From: Ariolimax columbianus
Taxonomy: Eukaryota; Mollusca; Gastropoda; Stylommatophora; Arionidae
Direction: 5' to 3'
Assembly (NCBI GenBank): GCA_036924085.1
Contig: JAVGWX010000004.1
Span: 11,597,916-11,661,915, forward strand
Length of the DNA: 64,000 bases
The notes under the pieces were generated by a model. It did no database searches, was not told the DNA's origin, and was given only the letters and a program-made list of their open reading frames with translations. Within the stretch, counting starts at the first letter, position 1, and the number at the start of each line of letters is the position of its first letter. Shown piece after piece: positions 8,741 through 20,654 of this stretch. The position numbers and the translations under genes were made by a program.

Positions 8741-10797
8741 AAGATAGAGATTCTTGGAGTCTCTGAGCATAGATGGGCCGGTCAAGGGCACTGTACCAGC
8801 TCCTCGAGAGAAACATTTATATACTCTGGGACGGATAGGGGTGGAAAAAGCGGAGTCGGCTTTATTCTGTCAAAGAAGACAGCACCTTCACTACTCAGTT
8901 ACAATCCAGTCAACGACCAAATAATTGTAATCAGACTAAAGAAAAAGACTAGAAATTTAACAATAATTCAAGTGTATGCACCAACATCAGCAGCAGACGA
9001 TTGTGAAATGGATGATTTCTATAACACCTTGCAAGAAGCGATGGAAAAAGTTGAAAAAAGAGACATCTTGGTCATCATTGGCGATTTCAATGCGAAAGTC
9101 GGAGAGGAAAAGAGCCGAAGAGAATAGAAGTGTTCGAGGAACTTTTGGTTTGGGACACAGAAATGAACGAGGAGAAAAACTGGTTGAATTCTGCACGGAA
9201 AACAACCTCTCCATTGCCAACGCCTTCTTCAAACAACATCCACGAAGACTGTACACGTGGACCTTCCCTGATGACAACAGCAGAAACCAAATAGATTACA
9301 TCCTAGTGCAACAAAGATGGAGATTAAATATGTTGGCGACAAAAACGCTGCCAGGAGCAGACTGCGATACGGACCATGAATTACTGTTTGCAGTTTTCCA
9401 AACACGACTACGTAGGATCAACAAAGGTTGCCAGCCAATACGCTTCGATGTATCAGCAATACCTACTGAATACAAAATCAAAGTAGAAAACAAATTTGAG
9501 ACGTTGCTTGCGGTACAGGAAGAGATGACATCTGAGGAGTTGACATCATACGCAAGGGATATTTTGATCTCGACAGCAAAAGAAATGATTCCAAAGATAT
9601 TGCACAAGACACCGAGCTATACAACAGAGGAAACACAGAAACTCATTGCAGAAAGGCAACAATTAAAACAAATGGGAAGTAAGGTGACCAACACAGCATA
9701 TAAAAACTGCGCAAGAAAAGTTAGAAGAGAAATAAGAAAAGGTAAAAGAAGATATATAGTAGAAACGTGTAAGGATATAGACAACCTACAACAACAAGGC
9801 AGAGAAAGAGATGCATTCAAAGCAATTATGAACACTGACAAGGGAATTCCGTCCGGTTACACATGTCATAAATGACAAAGAGGATAACACATTAGCAGAA
9901 ACCAAAGACATACTGAATAGATGGAGAGAGTACTGCAGAACCATGTATGGAGATAGCACAAAGCGCTCAGTTACAATCCTACCAAAGGATGAGAAAGAAC
10001 CATAACCAACATTGGAAGAAGAGAAAAGGTTTGAATCTGAAATTCACGTAGTCCAGGCAGATTTTAGGAAAGACAGAGGGACCCGGGACCACATATTCAA
10101 TTTAAGGAATATCTATGAAAAATGTAGAGAGTTTAATGTAGACCTGTACACATGTTTCAATGATTACACTAAGGCCTTCACACGGAAAAACATCAAAATC
10201 TGTGGTGAATCATGAAGGAAATGGGGTTTACTTTGCATATAGTCCATCTCATTGAAACTTTATACCAAGATCAACAAGCCGCTGTCCGAGTATCTGGGCA
10301 AACATCAGATTGGTTTCCAGTACAAAAGGGAGTCCGACAGGGATGTATCCTCTCACCTTATCTGTACAACATATATGCGGAATGTATAATGAGAAATGTT
10401 CGAGAAGATGAGAACATTGAAAGTTTCGACCCATTAACGATTGGCTGGTACGAGATTACAGAGTTACGATACGCAGATGACACAGTGATACTATCAAGAA
10501 GTGCAGAAGGGCTAGAGCAGCTACTTTCAGCCGTTAATGGACATAGTAAAGATCAAAATCTGTTTATAAACATAAACAAAACAAAGATAATGACCACCGA
10601 TAAAACACAATGTCAGCATAAATTTAAAGTGGGTGGTGCGGAAATAGATCAGGACACACATTTTGAATATCTGGGCTCCAGAATTGACAGCCTGAAGAAA
10701 GTATGACAGGGCACCAACAAAACGATAAAAGTAAAAGTCTTGAGAGCCTGTGTTTTTCCTGTGACATCTTATGGCATGGACGATTACCAAAACTTCT

Positions 10798-10855
10798 AGA
10801 CAAAGAATCTTCTTCTTCTTCGTACGCAGTCAGACAGTAACCAAGACAAAGAATC
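10798..10855 (-). mobile_element. 34-bp micro-insertion of the I-like LINE 3' end with 12-bp TSD
   Basis: The inserted piece 10810-10843 is ttcttcttcttc followed by gtacgcagtcagacagtaac, matching the last bases of the I-like LINE at 1491-1530 in the same - orientation. It is flanked by agacaaagaatc at 10798-10809 and again at 10844-10855. Removing one duplication and the insert makes the host LINE frame read RQRIKSFELKC without a break, as expected for that family. This is an extremely 5'-truncated retrotransposition product. Confidence 0.92.
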
Positions 10856-11148
10856 AAATCCTTCGAGTTAAAATGTAACAGAAAGATCCTCAGAATACCC
10901 TGGACAGAGAAAAGAACAAATGTAGACATTCGGCAAGAGTTGAGCATAGAGGAAAACTGGTTTATCAATTCCATTTTGGCTAGAAAATGCAAATATTTTG
11001 GTCACATCAAGAGACACAACGGTCTTGAGAGAACGGTGATGGAAGGTATGGTGCCAGGCAAAAGAGGAAGGGGTAGACCAAGAAGACAATGGCACCAAGA
11101 TATCCAGGAATGACTGAGTATGACTGTGGCGGAGGCTGGTGTTATGGC

Positions 11149-11838
11149 AAGGGAACGAGTTTCTTTCAGACAGACTGTGATGGGAGCGACGTTCTACAAG
11201 GGAACGAGTTTCTTTCAGACAGACTGTGATGGGAGCGACGTTCTACAAGGGAACGAGTTTCTTTCAGACAGACTGTGATGGGAGCGACGTTCTACAAGGG
11301 AACGAGTTTCTTTCAGACAGACTGTGATGGGAGCGACGTTCTACAAGGGAACGAGTTTCTTTCAGACAGACTGTGATGGGAGCGACGTTCTACAAGGGAA
11401 CGAGTTTCTTTCAGACAGACCGTGATGGGAGCGAGGTTCTACAAGGGAACGAGTTTCTTTCAGACAGACTGTGATGGGAGCGACGTTCTACAAGGGAACG
11501 AGTTTCTTTCAGACAGACTGTGATGGGAGCGACGTTCTACAAGGGAACGAGTTTCTTTCAGACAGACTGTGATGGGAGCGACGTTTTACAAGGGAACGAG
11601 TTTCTTTCAGACAGACTGTGATGGGAGCGACGTTCTACAAGGGAACGAGTTTCTTTCAGACAGACGGTGATGGGAGCGACGTTCTACAAGGGAACGAGTT
11701 TCTTTCAGACAGACTGTGATGGAAGCGACGTTCTACAAGGGAACGAGTTTCTTTCAGACAGACTGTGATGGAAGCGACGTTCTACAAGGGAACAAGTTTC
11801 TTTCAGACAGACTGTGATGAGAGCGACTTTCTACAAAG
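11149..11838 (+). repeat. 49-bp minisatellite, about 14 units, inside a LINE 3' end
   Basis: The unit begins aagggaacgagtttctttc and ends gcgacgttctac, with 49-bp spacing and very few differences between copies. The + strand translation of the first unit is RERVSFRQTVMGATFYK, in frame with the C terminus of the preceding LINE, and the last unit runs on to that LINE's end and (ATG)n tail. The array therefore grew from the last coding codons of the element. The period is not a multiple of three. Confidence 0.96.
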
Positions 11839-11860
11839 GACATGCAACATGATGATGATA

Positions 11861-12830
11861 TCTTCTTTGCTTTTATGGGTATATACCCAGCATTGCATTA
11901 GGCTTTTCCCAGCTACCTGAACTTGCTCATGCAATGAATGATTTATTTAAACAACTAGGCTCCTTTTCTTTTTATATCTGTCTAATATTGTTTTCTGAAT
12001 GAGTGATAAGTCTCTCTCGAAAATGGTGAAAGGTGTGGATACTGATTTTTCTTATAGCTCGTTGGATGTACACACTCTTGCTTCGTCCTTTTATGTGGCC
12101 GACTCTGCTCAACCCTCATCTGATTTCAAAGTTAGTACAATTTATAAATTGTCGAATCATCTATTGCAGTATTGTCATTTAACAAACGGTCGTTGATAGT
12201 CTTCAAAATGTCACTCCTATATATATCGAAACTACCCATAATTGGTTCTTGCGTACCAAGGATGACAGCTTTTTCATCGCCTGGGGCCCTAGCATGACCT
12301 TGACAACGTCGGTGCATATAACTGGATCACTCTTCTGAGTGTCAGCACCTATCAGTTAATTAGCCTCGTGCTTTGTTTTCCTGTTACACCACTCTCTGCA
12401 TTCCCGGTCTGTCACTCTATCACCAGTGTGAGCCCATTTTACTTCCTTGACTATCGTCTTCACTGTAGTCCCCTGTTCAACCTTTCCCTCTAACTGTGCC
12501 ATCAATGATATCCCTCTCGTGATTCGTGTTCCCTTGATGTCTAAAGTGTTATTATATACCTGGTGATCATTATCTGTGATAACCTGCGCATAGGCTTTTC
12601 CCGGTTAAATAAAAAAAAATTATGGGTGCGTTCTAATTAGACTGGGATCTTGACAGTGTGAGGACACCCACTCAGTAATCTACAACTGACAGAACTAACT
12701 GACGATAGAAGATAAAGAGCAGTCACTGTTCCAAGTTTGCAGCTGAAATTGTCTTGAGGGCCACAGTCCTTGCATGCATCGATGTACGGTTCAGATTGTC
12801 GTGATACCGTGACAGGATGCAAACAAAAGT
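11861..12830. other. No recognised gene
   Basis: About 970 bp without a domain I recognise. Two short similar phrases (aggcttttccc) occur at about 11900 and 12593. Small frames at 11999-12196 and on the other strand show no motif. Confidence 0.5.
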
Positions 12831-13360
12831 TCATCATCATCATGAGTATCGTAACCTAAAAGATCGTTGAGGAGGCACCGTTATCGCAGCTTATCGAATC
12901 AGTTCCCGCCAAACGTCTCGATTTTTCGTTTTGGTATTAGTTTCAGCTATAGACCTTCCCATCCACTCTTTTATATTGTCCTCCCATCTTTTTTTTGGTC
13001 TCCATCTTCCACGCTTCTCAGGCACAGTATCATGCAGGACGGTCTTGATCAGCGCCACTGATCGTGATATATGTCCATACCATGTCAATTTTCGTGTTTT
13101 TACTCTAGTCAGTAGGTTTTTATATTGGTCTAACTCCTTCCTAGCAATTTCAAGAACACTCTCGTTTGTAACACGATCCAAATATGGAATGCCAAGAATT
13201 CTTCGCAAGCATTTTCTTTCCATTGCGCACATTTTACGTTCTATGGCAGCCGTCAGAGTCCAAGTCTCACACGCGTAGAGATAAACCGAGGTGACCATTG
13301 TATACATTAAAGTCAGCTTCGATTTAAAGCTTATGTTCTTGTGATTCCATATTATTCGCA
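12831..13360 (-). pseudogene. LINE (endonuclease-RT group), C-terminal fragment
   Basis: On the - strand, RIIWNHKNISFKSKLTLMYT (about 13355-13296) leads into YLYACETWTLT, MCAMERKCLRRILGI, DRVTNESVLEIARKEL, KLTWYGHISR and KRGRWRPKKRWEDNI, with a stop near 12891. An (ATG)n tail, seen as catcatcatcat, ends it at 12831-12843. The frame from 13307 to 12891 is uninterrupted, so this 5'-truncated copy is younger than its neighbours. It lies head to head with the + strand LINE starting near 13361, which belongs to the same broad group but a different subfamily. Confidence 0.8.
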
Positions 13361-15515
13361 GTCTGGTCAGAAACCAATGACCGGGGCCTCAGACTCCTAG
13401 AATTCGCAAGATGCAACCAGCTGTTGGTGACAAATACGTTTGGGTTAAACAAGCCGTCGAGACGCTGGACATGGCATAACCCAAGCAATGAAGTGCATAG
13501 CCAGATTGACTATATACTGGTCCAGAGGAGGTTCCGATTGAGCATCAACACCGACAAAACGAGAAGTTTCCCCGGAGCTGATATAGGAAGTGACCACGAT
13601 CTGGTTATGATGACCATGCGTCTGCGATTGAAGGGAGTCGCAAAGAAGGATGTGACCAGGCTAAAGTTTGACCTGGACAAACTAATGGACCCCAAAATCA
13701 CCGAAGTGTTCCAAGCAAGGGTGGGAGGGAGATTTGCGCCACTGTTGGCTCTCAGAGAGGGACTGGATTCAGATACAGTTACAGAGTCTCTTAACGCAGC
13801 TCTCATAGATACTGCAACATAGATCCTGGGATGCCACCAAACAAAAAAGAAGCCATGGGTGACCAATGACATTCTAGACCTTTGTGATAAAAGAAGGTCA
13901 CTGAAAAAACACAATCACCCACCGGAGGAGGTCGGCAGTTATAAAGAGGTCAAGAAAGCCATACAACAAAAGATGAGAGAGGCGAAAGAAGCGTGGATAT
14001 GTGAGCAATGCGCAAACATCGAAGAGAGACTAAACAGAAATGATGCTAAAGGAGCAAACAAGGTGGTCAAAGAACTGGTAACACCAAGACAAAGCAGGAA
14101 CCTTATGATCCATGATAAAAACGGCAAATGTCTCATTGAGGGAAATGACGTACTGGCAAGATAGACAAAGTACTGTTCCGAGTTATACAACTATGAAGGG
14201 CGAAACAAACCTGAGAAAACATTCCCCCCAACACCAACAAATATATAGGATAACCAACTGATAACGAAGGAAGAGGTAATTGCAGCGGTAAAGACATTGA
14301 GAAGAGGGAAGGCGGTCGGCGTGGACAATATACCAGCAGAGCTCTTACAAGCAGGTGGAGAGGTAGTGGTGGAAGGCCTGACACACATCTGTAACAGAAT
14401 ATGGGCGACAGGAAACTGGCCGAACTTATGGATGAAATCTATAGTTATACCGCTACATAAGTCTGGAAACCTAAAGCTGTGCCAAAATTACAGAACAATA
14501 AGCCTCATTAGCCACCCTAGCAAGGTCATGCTTAGATTAATCCTCGACCGATTGAAACCCCAAGCAGAGAACATTATTGCCGAGGAGCAAGCAGGGTTCA
14601 GACAGGGAAGAAGCACTACAGAACAGAATTTAATTTAAGGCTGCTAAGCGAGAAATATCTAGAACAGCAGCAAACACTGTATCATGTGTTTGTGGATTTT
14701 AAGAAGGCGTTTGATAGGGTATGGCATAAAGCGCTTTGGGCAACCATGAGGATGTATAATATCAATGGAAATATTATAACGGTCCTTGAACACCTGTATA
14801 ACAAGGCGTCTAGCGCAGTTCTTGTGAATGGGAGGCGAGGAGACTGGTTTCGCACATAAGTTGGTGTGAGACAGGGGTGTACACTCTCTCCAACCCTTTT
14901 CAATATATTCCTTGAAGGAATTATGAGTGAGGCACTTGGAGGTCACGTTGGTACTGTCAAGATAGGGGCCGAACGATTACCAACCTTCGTTTTGCAGATG
15001 ATATCGACGGGTTGGCGGGTTCAGAAGCAGAACTCCAGGAATGGGTCAGAAGGCTCGATGAAACAGCTCTTGACTATGGTATGGAGATAAACGCTGGAAA
15101 GACAAAATTAATGACCAACAACGCTACGGGCTTCAACAACAAGAAGTGGTTGACCGTTTTAAATATCTTGGGTCGATTGTCAGTGATGAAGGATCAAAAT
15201 GTGAAGTGTTGGCCAGAATAGCACAGACAGTAGCGGCGCTTGCACGGCTTAACAAAATCTGGCAAGATAAACGGTTAGCACTACGCACGAAAATCAGATT
15301 AATGCGTACACTGGTCCTGTCAATATTCCTCTATGCGTGTGAGACATGGACAGTTACAGCTGACCTTCAACGAAGGATACGCCTTGGAGATGAGATGTTT
15401 CCGAAAACTTTTAAACGTCGCGTACAAAGATCGAGTTACAAACGAGGAAATACGAGATAGAATTACAACAGCAATGGGGCCTTTTGAAGATCTCTTGGCA
15501 ACTGGGCAGTTAATA
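13361..15515 (+). pseudogene. LINE (endonuclease-RT group), internal part, decayed
   Basis: Starts inside the endonuclease (ETNDRGLRLLEFARCNQ, about 13370), then WTWHNPSNEVHSQIDYILVQ and FPGADIGSDHDLVMM (about 13570). RT blocks: GKAVGVDNIPAELLQAGG (about 14305), YRTISLISHPSKVML, EEQAGFRQGRSTTEQ (about 14580), VFVDFKKAFDRVW (motif A, about 14690), VGVRQGCTLSPTLFNIF (motif B, about 14860) and LRFADDI (motif C, about 14985, other frame). FKYLGSIVSDEGSKCEV and FLYACETWTVTADLQRR follow. It ends near 15510 in PFEDLLATGQ, short of the usual C terminus. At least five frame breaks. Confidence 0.82.
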
Positions 15516-16077
15516 TCCAACTCACAAATCATAGTTTGAATCCACACTGCTTCAAGCAGTGCACCCGGGTTCCAAAATCGACCCGATTACATGCTTCTTT
15601 GATGTCTAGAGACTGCGACTGTTTCCTGTCTGGGCAGGAACTACTCATACACATCACATGCAAATGTCTCAGCATTATCATAGGTCTCCTTCGTTAATCT
15701 GCAACTGCCGATGGTATCAGGTAGAACATGTTCACCTTCTAGATAAGACATCGTTTGTTTCTTCTAGGGACTGTCTTCTCAAGCAACTTGCTCTAGACCT
15801 TCTGTGGAGGGATTATTCAATAACTACTGATCAGAGTGGAATACTTGTCATGTTTAGGGAATGGGCGCGGAAAGCTATGAAGCCATTCTTTAGGCACTGA
15901 TGCCTTTTCTATACTAGTATTGGAAGCATTCATTACATTTGTAATTTCTGCCTCACCCAGCAGCTTAATGTGAAGATGCTGTATTTCCCAAGGACCTGGA
16001 GCAGTGTTCTCGCCAGGTACCAATTTATCCCTGGGTCGACTGGAAGAAGCGGCCACGCCATTAAAAATACTCATGAC
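15516..16077 (-). pseudogene. Old LINE RT fragment (jockey/I-like), decayed
   Basis: Read on the - strand from 16074: APGPWEIQHLHIKLLGEAE, SVPKEWLHSFPRPFPKH, then STLISSY, YLEGEHVLPDTIGS (about 15740) and, with frameshifts, LDIKEACNRV (about 15600). These correspond to the RT fingers APGPDEI..., the PxEW...P..K segment, SSYRPISL and motif A (D..KAF.RV) of jockey-group elements. The catalytic motif C is missing. It abuts the + strand LINE that ends near 15515. Confidence 0.6.
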
Positions 16078-16235
16078 ATGCTTAATCTGAGCACGACGTG
16101 CAATGAACCTGGCACGCTAAGTTTGTAAGGAAACCTCCCAACCCTTGCCCCATACATTCTCCTTCCTGACGATATGTCATCTCTCTTTTATCTTTCATTT
16201 TAGTTTTCGTTTTTGAAATATGCGTATGTATGCGG
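16078..16235. other. Spacer, nothing recognised
   Basis: Short unassigned sequence before a microsatellite cluster. Confidence 0.4.
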
Positions 16236-16253
16236 CTCTCTCTCTCTCTCTCC

Positions 16254-16338
<85 letters not shown>

Positions 16339-16395
16339 TATATATATACATACATACATATATACATACATACATACATACATACATACATAGAC
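16236..16395 (+). repeat. Compound microsatellite (TC)n-(TA)n-(CATA)n
   Basis: (TC) about 16236-16259, (TA) about 16260-16350, then CATACATA-type units to 16392. Long frames across it on both strands ([14 protein letters not shown]) are artefacts. Confidence 0.97.
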
Positions 16396-16773
16396 GCATG
16401 CAAACATATAATAGTTGTCCATCACAAGTGATGAAGACCACTCTCTTTGTTCAGCCGTGTGGACAGTCGTATCTCTTGCTGTGTCCGCTGAAATGGGTGA
16501 CTTGCGCGGTGATTTGGATTTAAGTGAGGAAGAAACTGCGCCTTTTGTCAACCTCACTCACAGAGCCTAAGCTACATTTTGCCAGTGGCAAGACATTCAT
16601 CGAGACAACTGGAGATAGCATAGGATGCAGATTATACCTCAGGGTTACCACCGAAGCCTTTCCGTAAACATGTAACCCGCAGGGTAGAAAGGTGGGATGG
16701 CATCTAACGCAGTTTGTCGTGCCTTTTCGATAACCACAAGAGGTCGTAATATGCAAACATGTACATGCAAATT

Positions 16774-16809
<36 letters not shown>

Positions 16810-17760
16810 GATATATATATACACACATTAACATACAGTCACATATATCATTAGATATAGCATGTGTGTGTATGCATATGCGCCCATGCGTGGTTGTGCG
16901 TCAACAAATCTGAGACAACCACAAAGGAAGAAACAGCCATAAAAAGTGAGCGATACTGGTGAAACATTGCGGGCAAGCAGGCAGATTTCGCGCATGCGCC
17001 AGTTGATTGTTAGGTTTGTGAAGTGTGTTCGGCTGCTGTGAATCACTTCTTTCTCTAGATCCTCTTTATCATGTTTCTAGTGCATATATCGTGGAATGTT
17101 GAGCAATTTCGTAGTCAACTATAACCACAGAGGCACACATTATTATTGATTAGTAAGATCATCAAATGAGCGATAACAGTTGTGAACTAGTCTTAAATCT
17201 GCTTGCTTGTGGGTGAGTACACTATTTTGGAGGTCGAATGTGTTTACTCCAAGGTGGTTATGTTGTGAGCCCGTCTTAGCCTTGGGAAGTGAATCTCAGT
17301 CATACAAAGGTTAAGAACGTATCGCTAAGTTCACGGACAACATATTTCATACACTGGCGAAACCTGGAGAAGATATATTGTTAACTTTTGCAGTAGGTCG
17401 ACGTAGAGCCTATTTATCATGAAAGAAAAAAGCAAAGACTCGCTTACTGGATTTATTGGAGCAGTCCCCAGATAAAGGCAAAAGTGTAATAGTTGTGGTG
17501 TTTAGCCCCTACTTTTGGTAGCTCACAAAAATGTGGATTTTATTGTAATGAAGTTATTTGTAGATGTGTAGTCTCGTTAATCAGAATGTCGGTGAAGGGT
17601 CAAGGTGGTTGTGTAGTAGCTACTGGCCGTAGGGGAGGAAGTGTGTGAGATTTCGTTGTACTGGGCTTGGGGTAGTCTTGAAGTGAAGTGACTTTTTCTG
17701 TTATTTGCGGTTTTACCTTTCCTAGGTATTTGTCTGGTAATCATTTCACAGTTTAGACTT
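16396..17760. other. No recognised gene; one TA/CA microsatellite
   Basis: A (TA)n-(CA)n microsatellite lies at about 16770-16830. Elsewhere I recognise nothing coding. The sequence from 17050 to 17760 is unique-looking, of moderate AT content, without long frames. Confidence 0.5.
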
Positions 17761-17835
17761 GATGGCGTCGAGACCGGGTATCGTACCCGATCCTTTTGCC
17801 CGTGATAGTCAAGCTCACTAGCTGCTGTGCCTCAC
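17761..17835 (-). mobile_element. tRNA-derived SINE head
   Basis: On the - strand the segment reads like a tRNA: gcagctagtgagcttgac (A-box region) and gggtacgatacccgg (B-box region, with a 5-bp stem GGGTA/TACCC) about 35 nt later. A non-tRNA extension follows toward lower coordinates. It is not an intact tRNA, because I cannot pair an acceptor stem. Confidence 0.5.
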
Positions 17836-17849
17836 ATATTATTAATTAA

Positions 17850-18120
17850 ACCAGTTAGATATCATACTCTCCTAGCTTATATTGTCTATATATATATGTC
17901 TAAGTTAGATATCACACTCTCCAATAAAATAGCTGATAATGTTTAGGTTATAAGTTAGATATCACACACCCCAGCTGATAATGTATAGATTAGGCCTATA
18001 AGTTAATCACACTCTCCTAGCTCATAATGTCTATACTATGTTAGATATCACACGCTCCTAGTTGATAATGTCTAGGCTAAGTTAGATATCACGTTCCCAA
18101 CACATAATGTCTATACTATA
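17850..18120 (+). repeat. Degenerate tandem repeat, about 45-60 bp units
   Basis: The phrase agttagatatcacactctc recurs with changes at about 17855, 17904, 17952, 18000, 18042 and 18080, each followed by a ctagctgataatgtctat-like stretch. Copies have diverged and differ in length, so this is an old array. Confidence 0.75.
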
Positions 18121-18920
18121 ACACTGGCAACGTACTATTGTGCATGTTTCGCATATAGCATGAGTCGATCTTTATTACTATTTTCCCGATCCATTTGCTC
18201 TTCTTGTCCCATCTCTGCACCCCACAAGGTAAAGGGAGACCAAAACAGGTGCCTCATTCAAAGAAATCCCATGGCATTGCAGTGGTGGTCTCTACAATTT
18301 GTTTGCACGATGAGTTTGATAGTCACCATACGCAAGCCGTTTTAGTCACATACTATGACATGATTGGAAAGGGACTGTTGGTCTGTTCTTTCTCCCATTT
18401 TAACACGTTGGTGTATAGCTGCCCTACCATTCCGTGTATCAGTTCGGAGACTGTACTACTATCAGGAGGAAAAACTAGCCATTGTTGGCAACATGTGAAT
18501 GTTTATTGATTACGTCTATCCATATAGCTAATATACGTATTTAATCATTACGAATTGTTGCCATGTTGTCGTTTCATGTGCGGTTAGTAACAGTATATTA
18601 TTTAGATACCAAATTGCAGTGTTTATTATCCTTATTAGTCACCTTGTTTTATTAGTTTTTCTAGAGAAAGTAGTTTCAAGCTGCCAGTGGAGCACAGGTC
18701 TTCAACAAATATACATCAACGTCCTGATGTCTTGTCATCTGTTTAAACTCTCCTCACGTCTCTCTGTACTTTTTAATTTCTGTGTGAAGCACTCTTTTAC
18801 ATGTGTGTTCATGTGTATTAATTTGTCTTATCCTGGTGTTTTCAGAACAAATGGTTTTCATTATGTGTCATATCCAGTTCCAGCATCTTCTTATGATATC
18901 ACACACCACTGTTATCTGGT
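18121..18920. other. No recognised gene
   Basis: No domain or repeat recognised. Open frames of up to 120 codons (18619-18981) run into the next array and show no motif. Confidence 0.5.
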
Positions 18921-19174
18921 GATTTCCAACAGTTCTATCTACATTAGTGGACCAGATTTCCAACAGTTCTACCTACATTAGTGGACCAGATTTCCAACAG
19001 TTCTACCTACATTAGTGGACCAGATTTCCAACAGTTCTACCTACATTAGTGGACCAGATTTCCAACAGTTCTACCTACATTAGTGGACCAGATTTCCAAC
19101 AGTTCTACCTACATTAGTGGACCAGATTTCCAACAGTTCTACCTACATTAGTCGACCAGATTTCCAACAGTTCT
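18921..19174 (+). repeat. 34-bp minisatellite, about 7.5 units
   Basis: Unit ccagatttccaacagttcta + cctacattagtgga. Copies are nearly identical; the first has cta for cct and a late one has tcg for tgg. Confidence 0.95.
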
Positions 19175-19249
19175 AATGTCATCGTTGTTCATGTTTCAAA
19201 TGCCCACAATGAGTACAACGCTCACAGACACTAACCCCCATTTATCCTG

Positions 19250-20510
19250 TGTTTATACACACACATCTGCAACCTCATACATACCACCTTACTCATTCTG
19301 TGTTGTATCCACAAACATATGTATCCACAAAAATATGTATCCACAAACATATGTAGCCTCATACATACCACCTTACTCATTCTGTGTTGTATCCACAAAC
19401 ATATGTATCCACAAACATACATATCCTCAAACAGATGTAGCCTCATACATACCACCTTACTCATTCTGTGTTGTATCCACAAACATATGTATCCACAAAA
19501 ATATGTAGCCTCAAACATACATATCCTCAAACAGATGTAGCCTCATACATACCACCTTACTCATTCTGTGTTGTATCCACAAACATATGTATCCACAAAA
19601 ATATGTATCCACAAACATATGTAGCCTCATACATGCCACCTTACTCATTCTGTGTTGCATCCACAAACATAGGTATCCACAAACATAGGTATCCACAAAC
19701 ATAGGTATCCACAGACATATGTATCCACAAACATATGTAGCCTCATACATGCCACCCCACTCATTCTGTGTTTTATCCACAAACACATGTAGCCTCATAC
19801 ATTCCACCCCACTCATTCTGTGTTTTATCCACAAACACATGTAGCCTCATACATTCCACCCCACTCATTCTGTGTTTTATCCACAAACACATGTAGCCTC
19901 ATACATTCCACCCCACTCATTCTGTGTTTTATCCACAAACACATGTAGCCTCATACATTCCACCCCACTCATTCTGTGTTTTATGCACAAACACATGTAG
20001 CCTCATACATTCCACCATACTGATTCTGTGTTTAATGCACAAACACATGTAGCCTCATACATTCCACCCCACTCATTGTTTTATCCACAGACTTCTGTAG
20101 CCTGATACATGTCACCCTACTCATCCTAAATTGTATCCACAAACTTCTGTAGCCTCATACATGCCTCCCTACTCATCCTAAATTGTATCCACAAACTTCT
20201 GTAGCCTCATACATGCCTCCCTACTCATCCTAAATTGTATCCACAAACTTCTGTAGCCTCATACATGCCTCCCTACTCATCCTAAATTGTATCCACAAAC
20301 TTCTGCAGCCTCATACATGCCTCCCTACTCATCCTAAATTGTATCCACAAACGTCTGTAGCCTCATACATGCCTCCCTACTCATCCTAAATTGTATCCAC
20401 AAACTTCTGTAGCCTCATACATGCCTCCCTACTCATCCTAAATTGTATCCACAAACTTCTGTAGCCTCATACATGCCTCCCTACTCATCCTATGTTTTAT
20501 CCACAAACAG
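19250..20510 (+). repeat. 52-bp minisatellite with three sequence zones
   Basis: All units share tagcctcatacat...ccac...actcat...atccacaaac. Zone 1 (19250-19745) is irregular: inside each unit a 16-bp piece (atgtatccacaaacat) is itself repeated one to four times. Zone 2 (19745-20085) is a regular 52-bp unit with ttccaccccactc and gtgttttatcc. Zone 3 (20085-20510) is a regular 52-bp unit with gcctccctactcatcctaaa. The change of variant along the array indicates successive local expansions. Confidence 0.93.
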
Positions 20511-20654
20511 CTGAAAGAGATTAAGCACCTATAAGTCTACATAACCCTGCTATAGGTTTTTTCTAAACAAAAAACAGTTGTTACACTTAAAAATACATTA
20601 TTTAGCTTTTTAATTTTTCTGTACCTCTGGTGGAGCAGACAAATTGTGTGTTTT

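Larger units (their letters stand above)
8743..11860 (+). pseudogene. LINE (endonuclease-RT group), near full-length but decayed
   Basis: The endonuclease starts near 8749 with ILGVSEHRW and continues through VGFILSKKT, IIQVYAPTS, VIIGDFNAKVGEE (about 9070), TWTFPDDNSRNQIDYILVQ (about 9255) and GADCDTDHELL (about 9355). The RT follows: QADFRKDRGTRDHIF, DLYTCFNDYTKAF (motif A, about 10140), VRQGCILSPYLYNIY (motif B, about 10335) and ELRYADDTVIL (motif C, about 10465). The C-terminal part reads FELKCNRKILRI, FGHIKRHNGLE and GKRGRGRPRRQW. The end is an (ATG)n tail near 11849-11860. Stops and frameshifts at about 9130, 9870-10010, 10200 and elsewhere disable it. It carries a 34-bp insertion and a 49-bp array. 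It has no RNase H. I place it with the RTE-like 'craniofacial development protein 2-like' endonuclease-RT elements; clade not tested. Confidence 0.85.
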
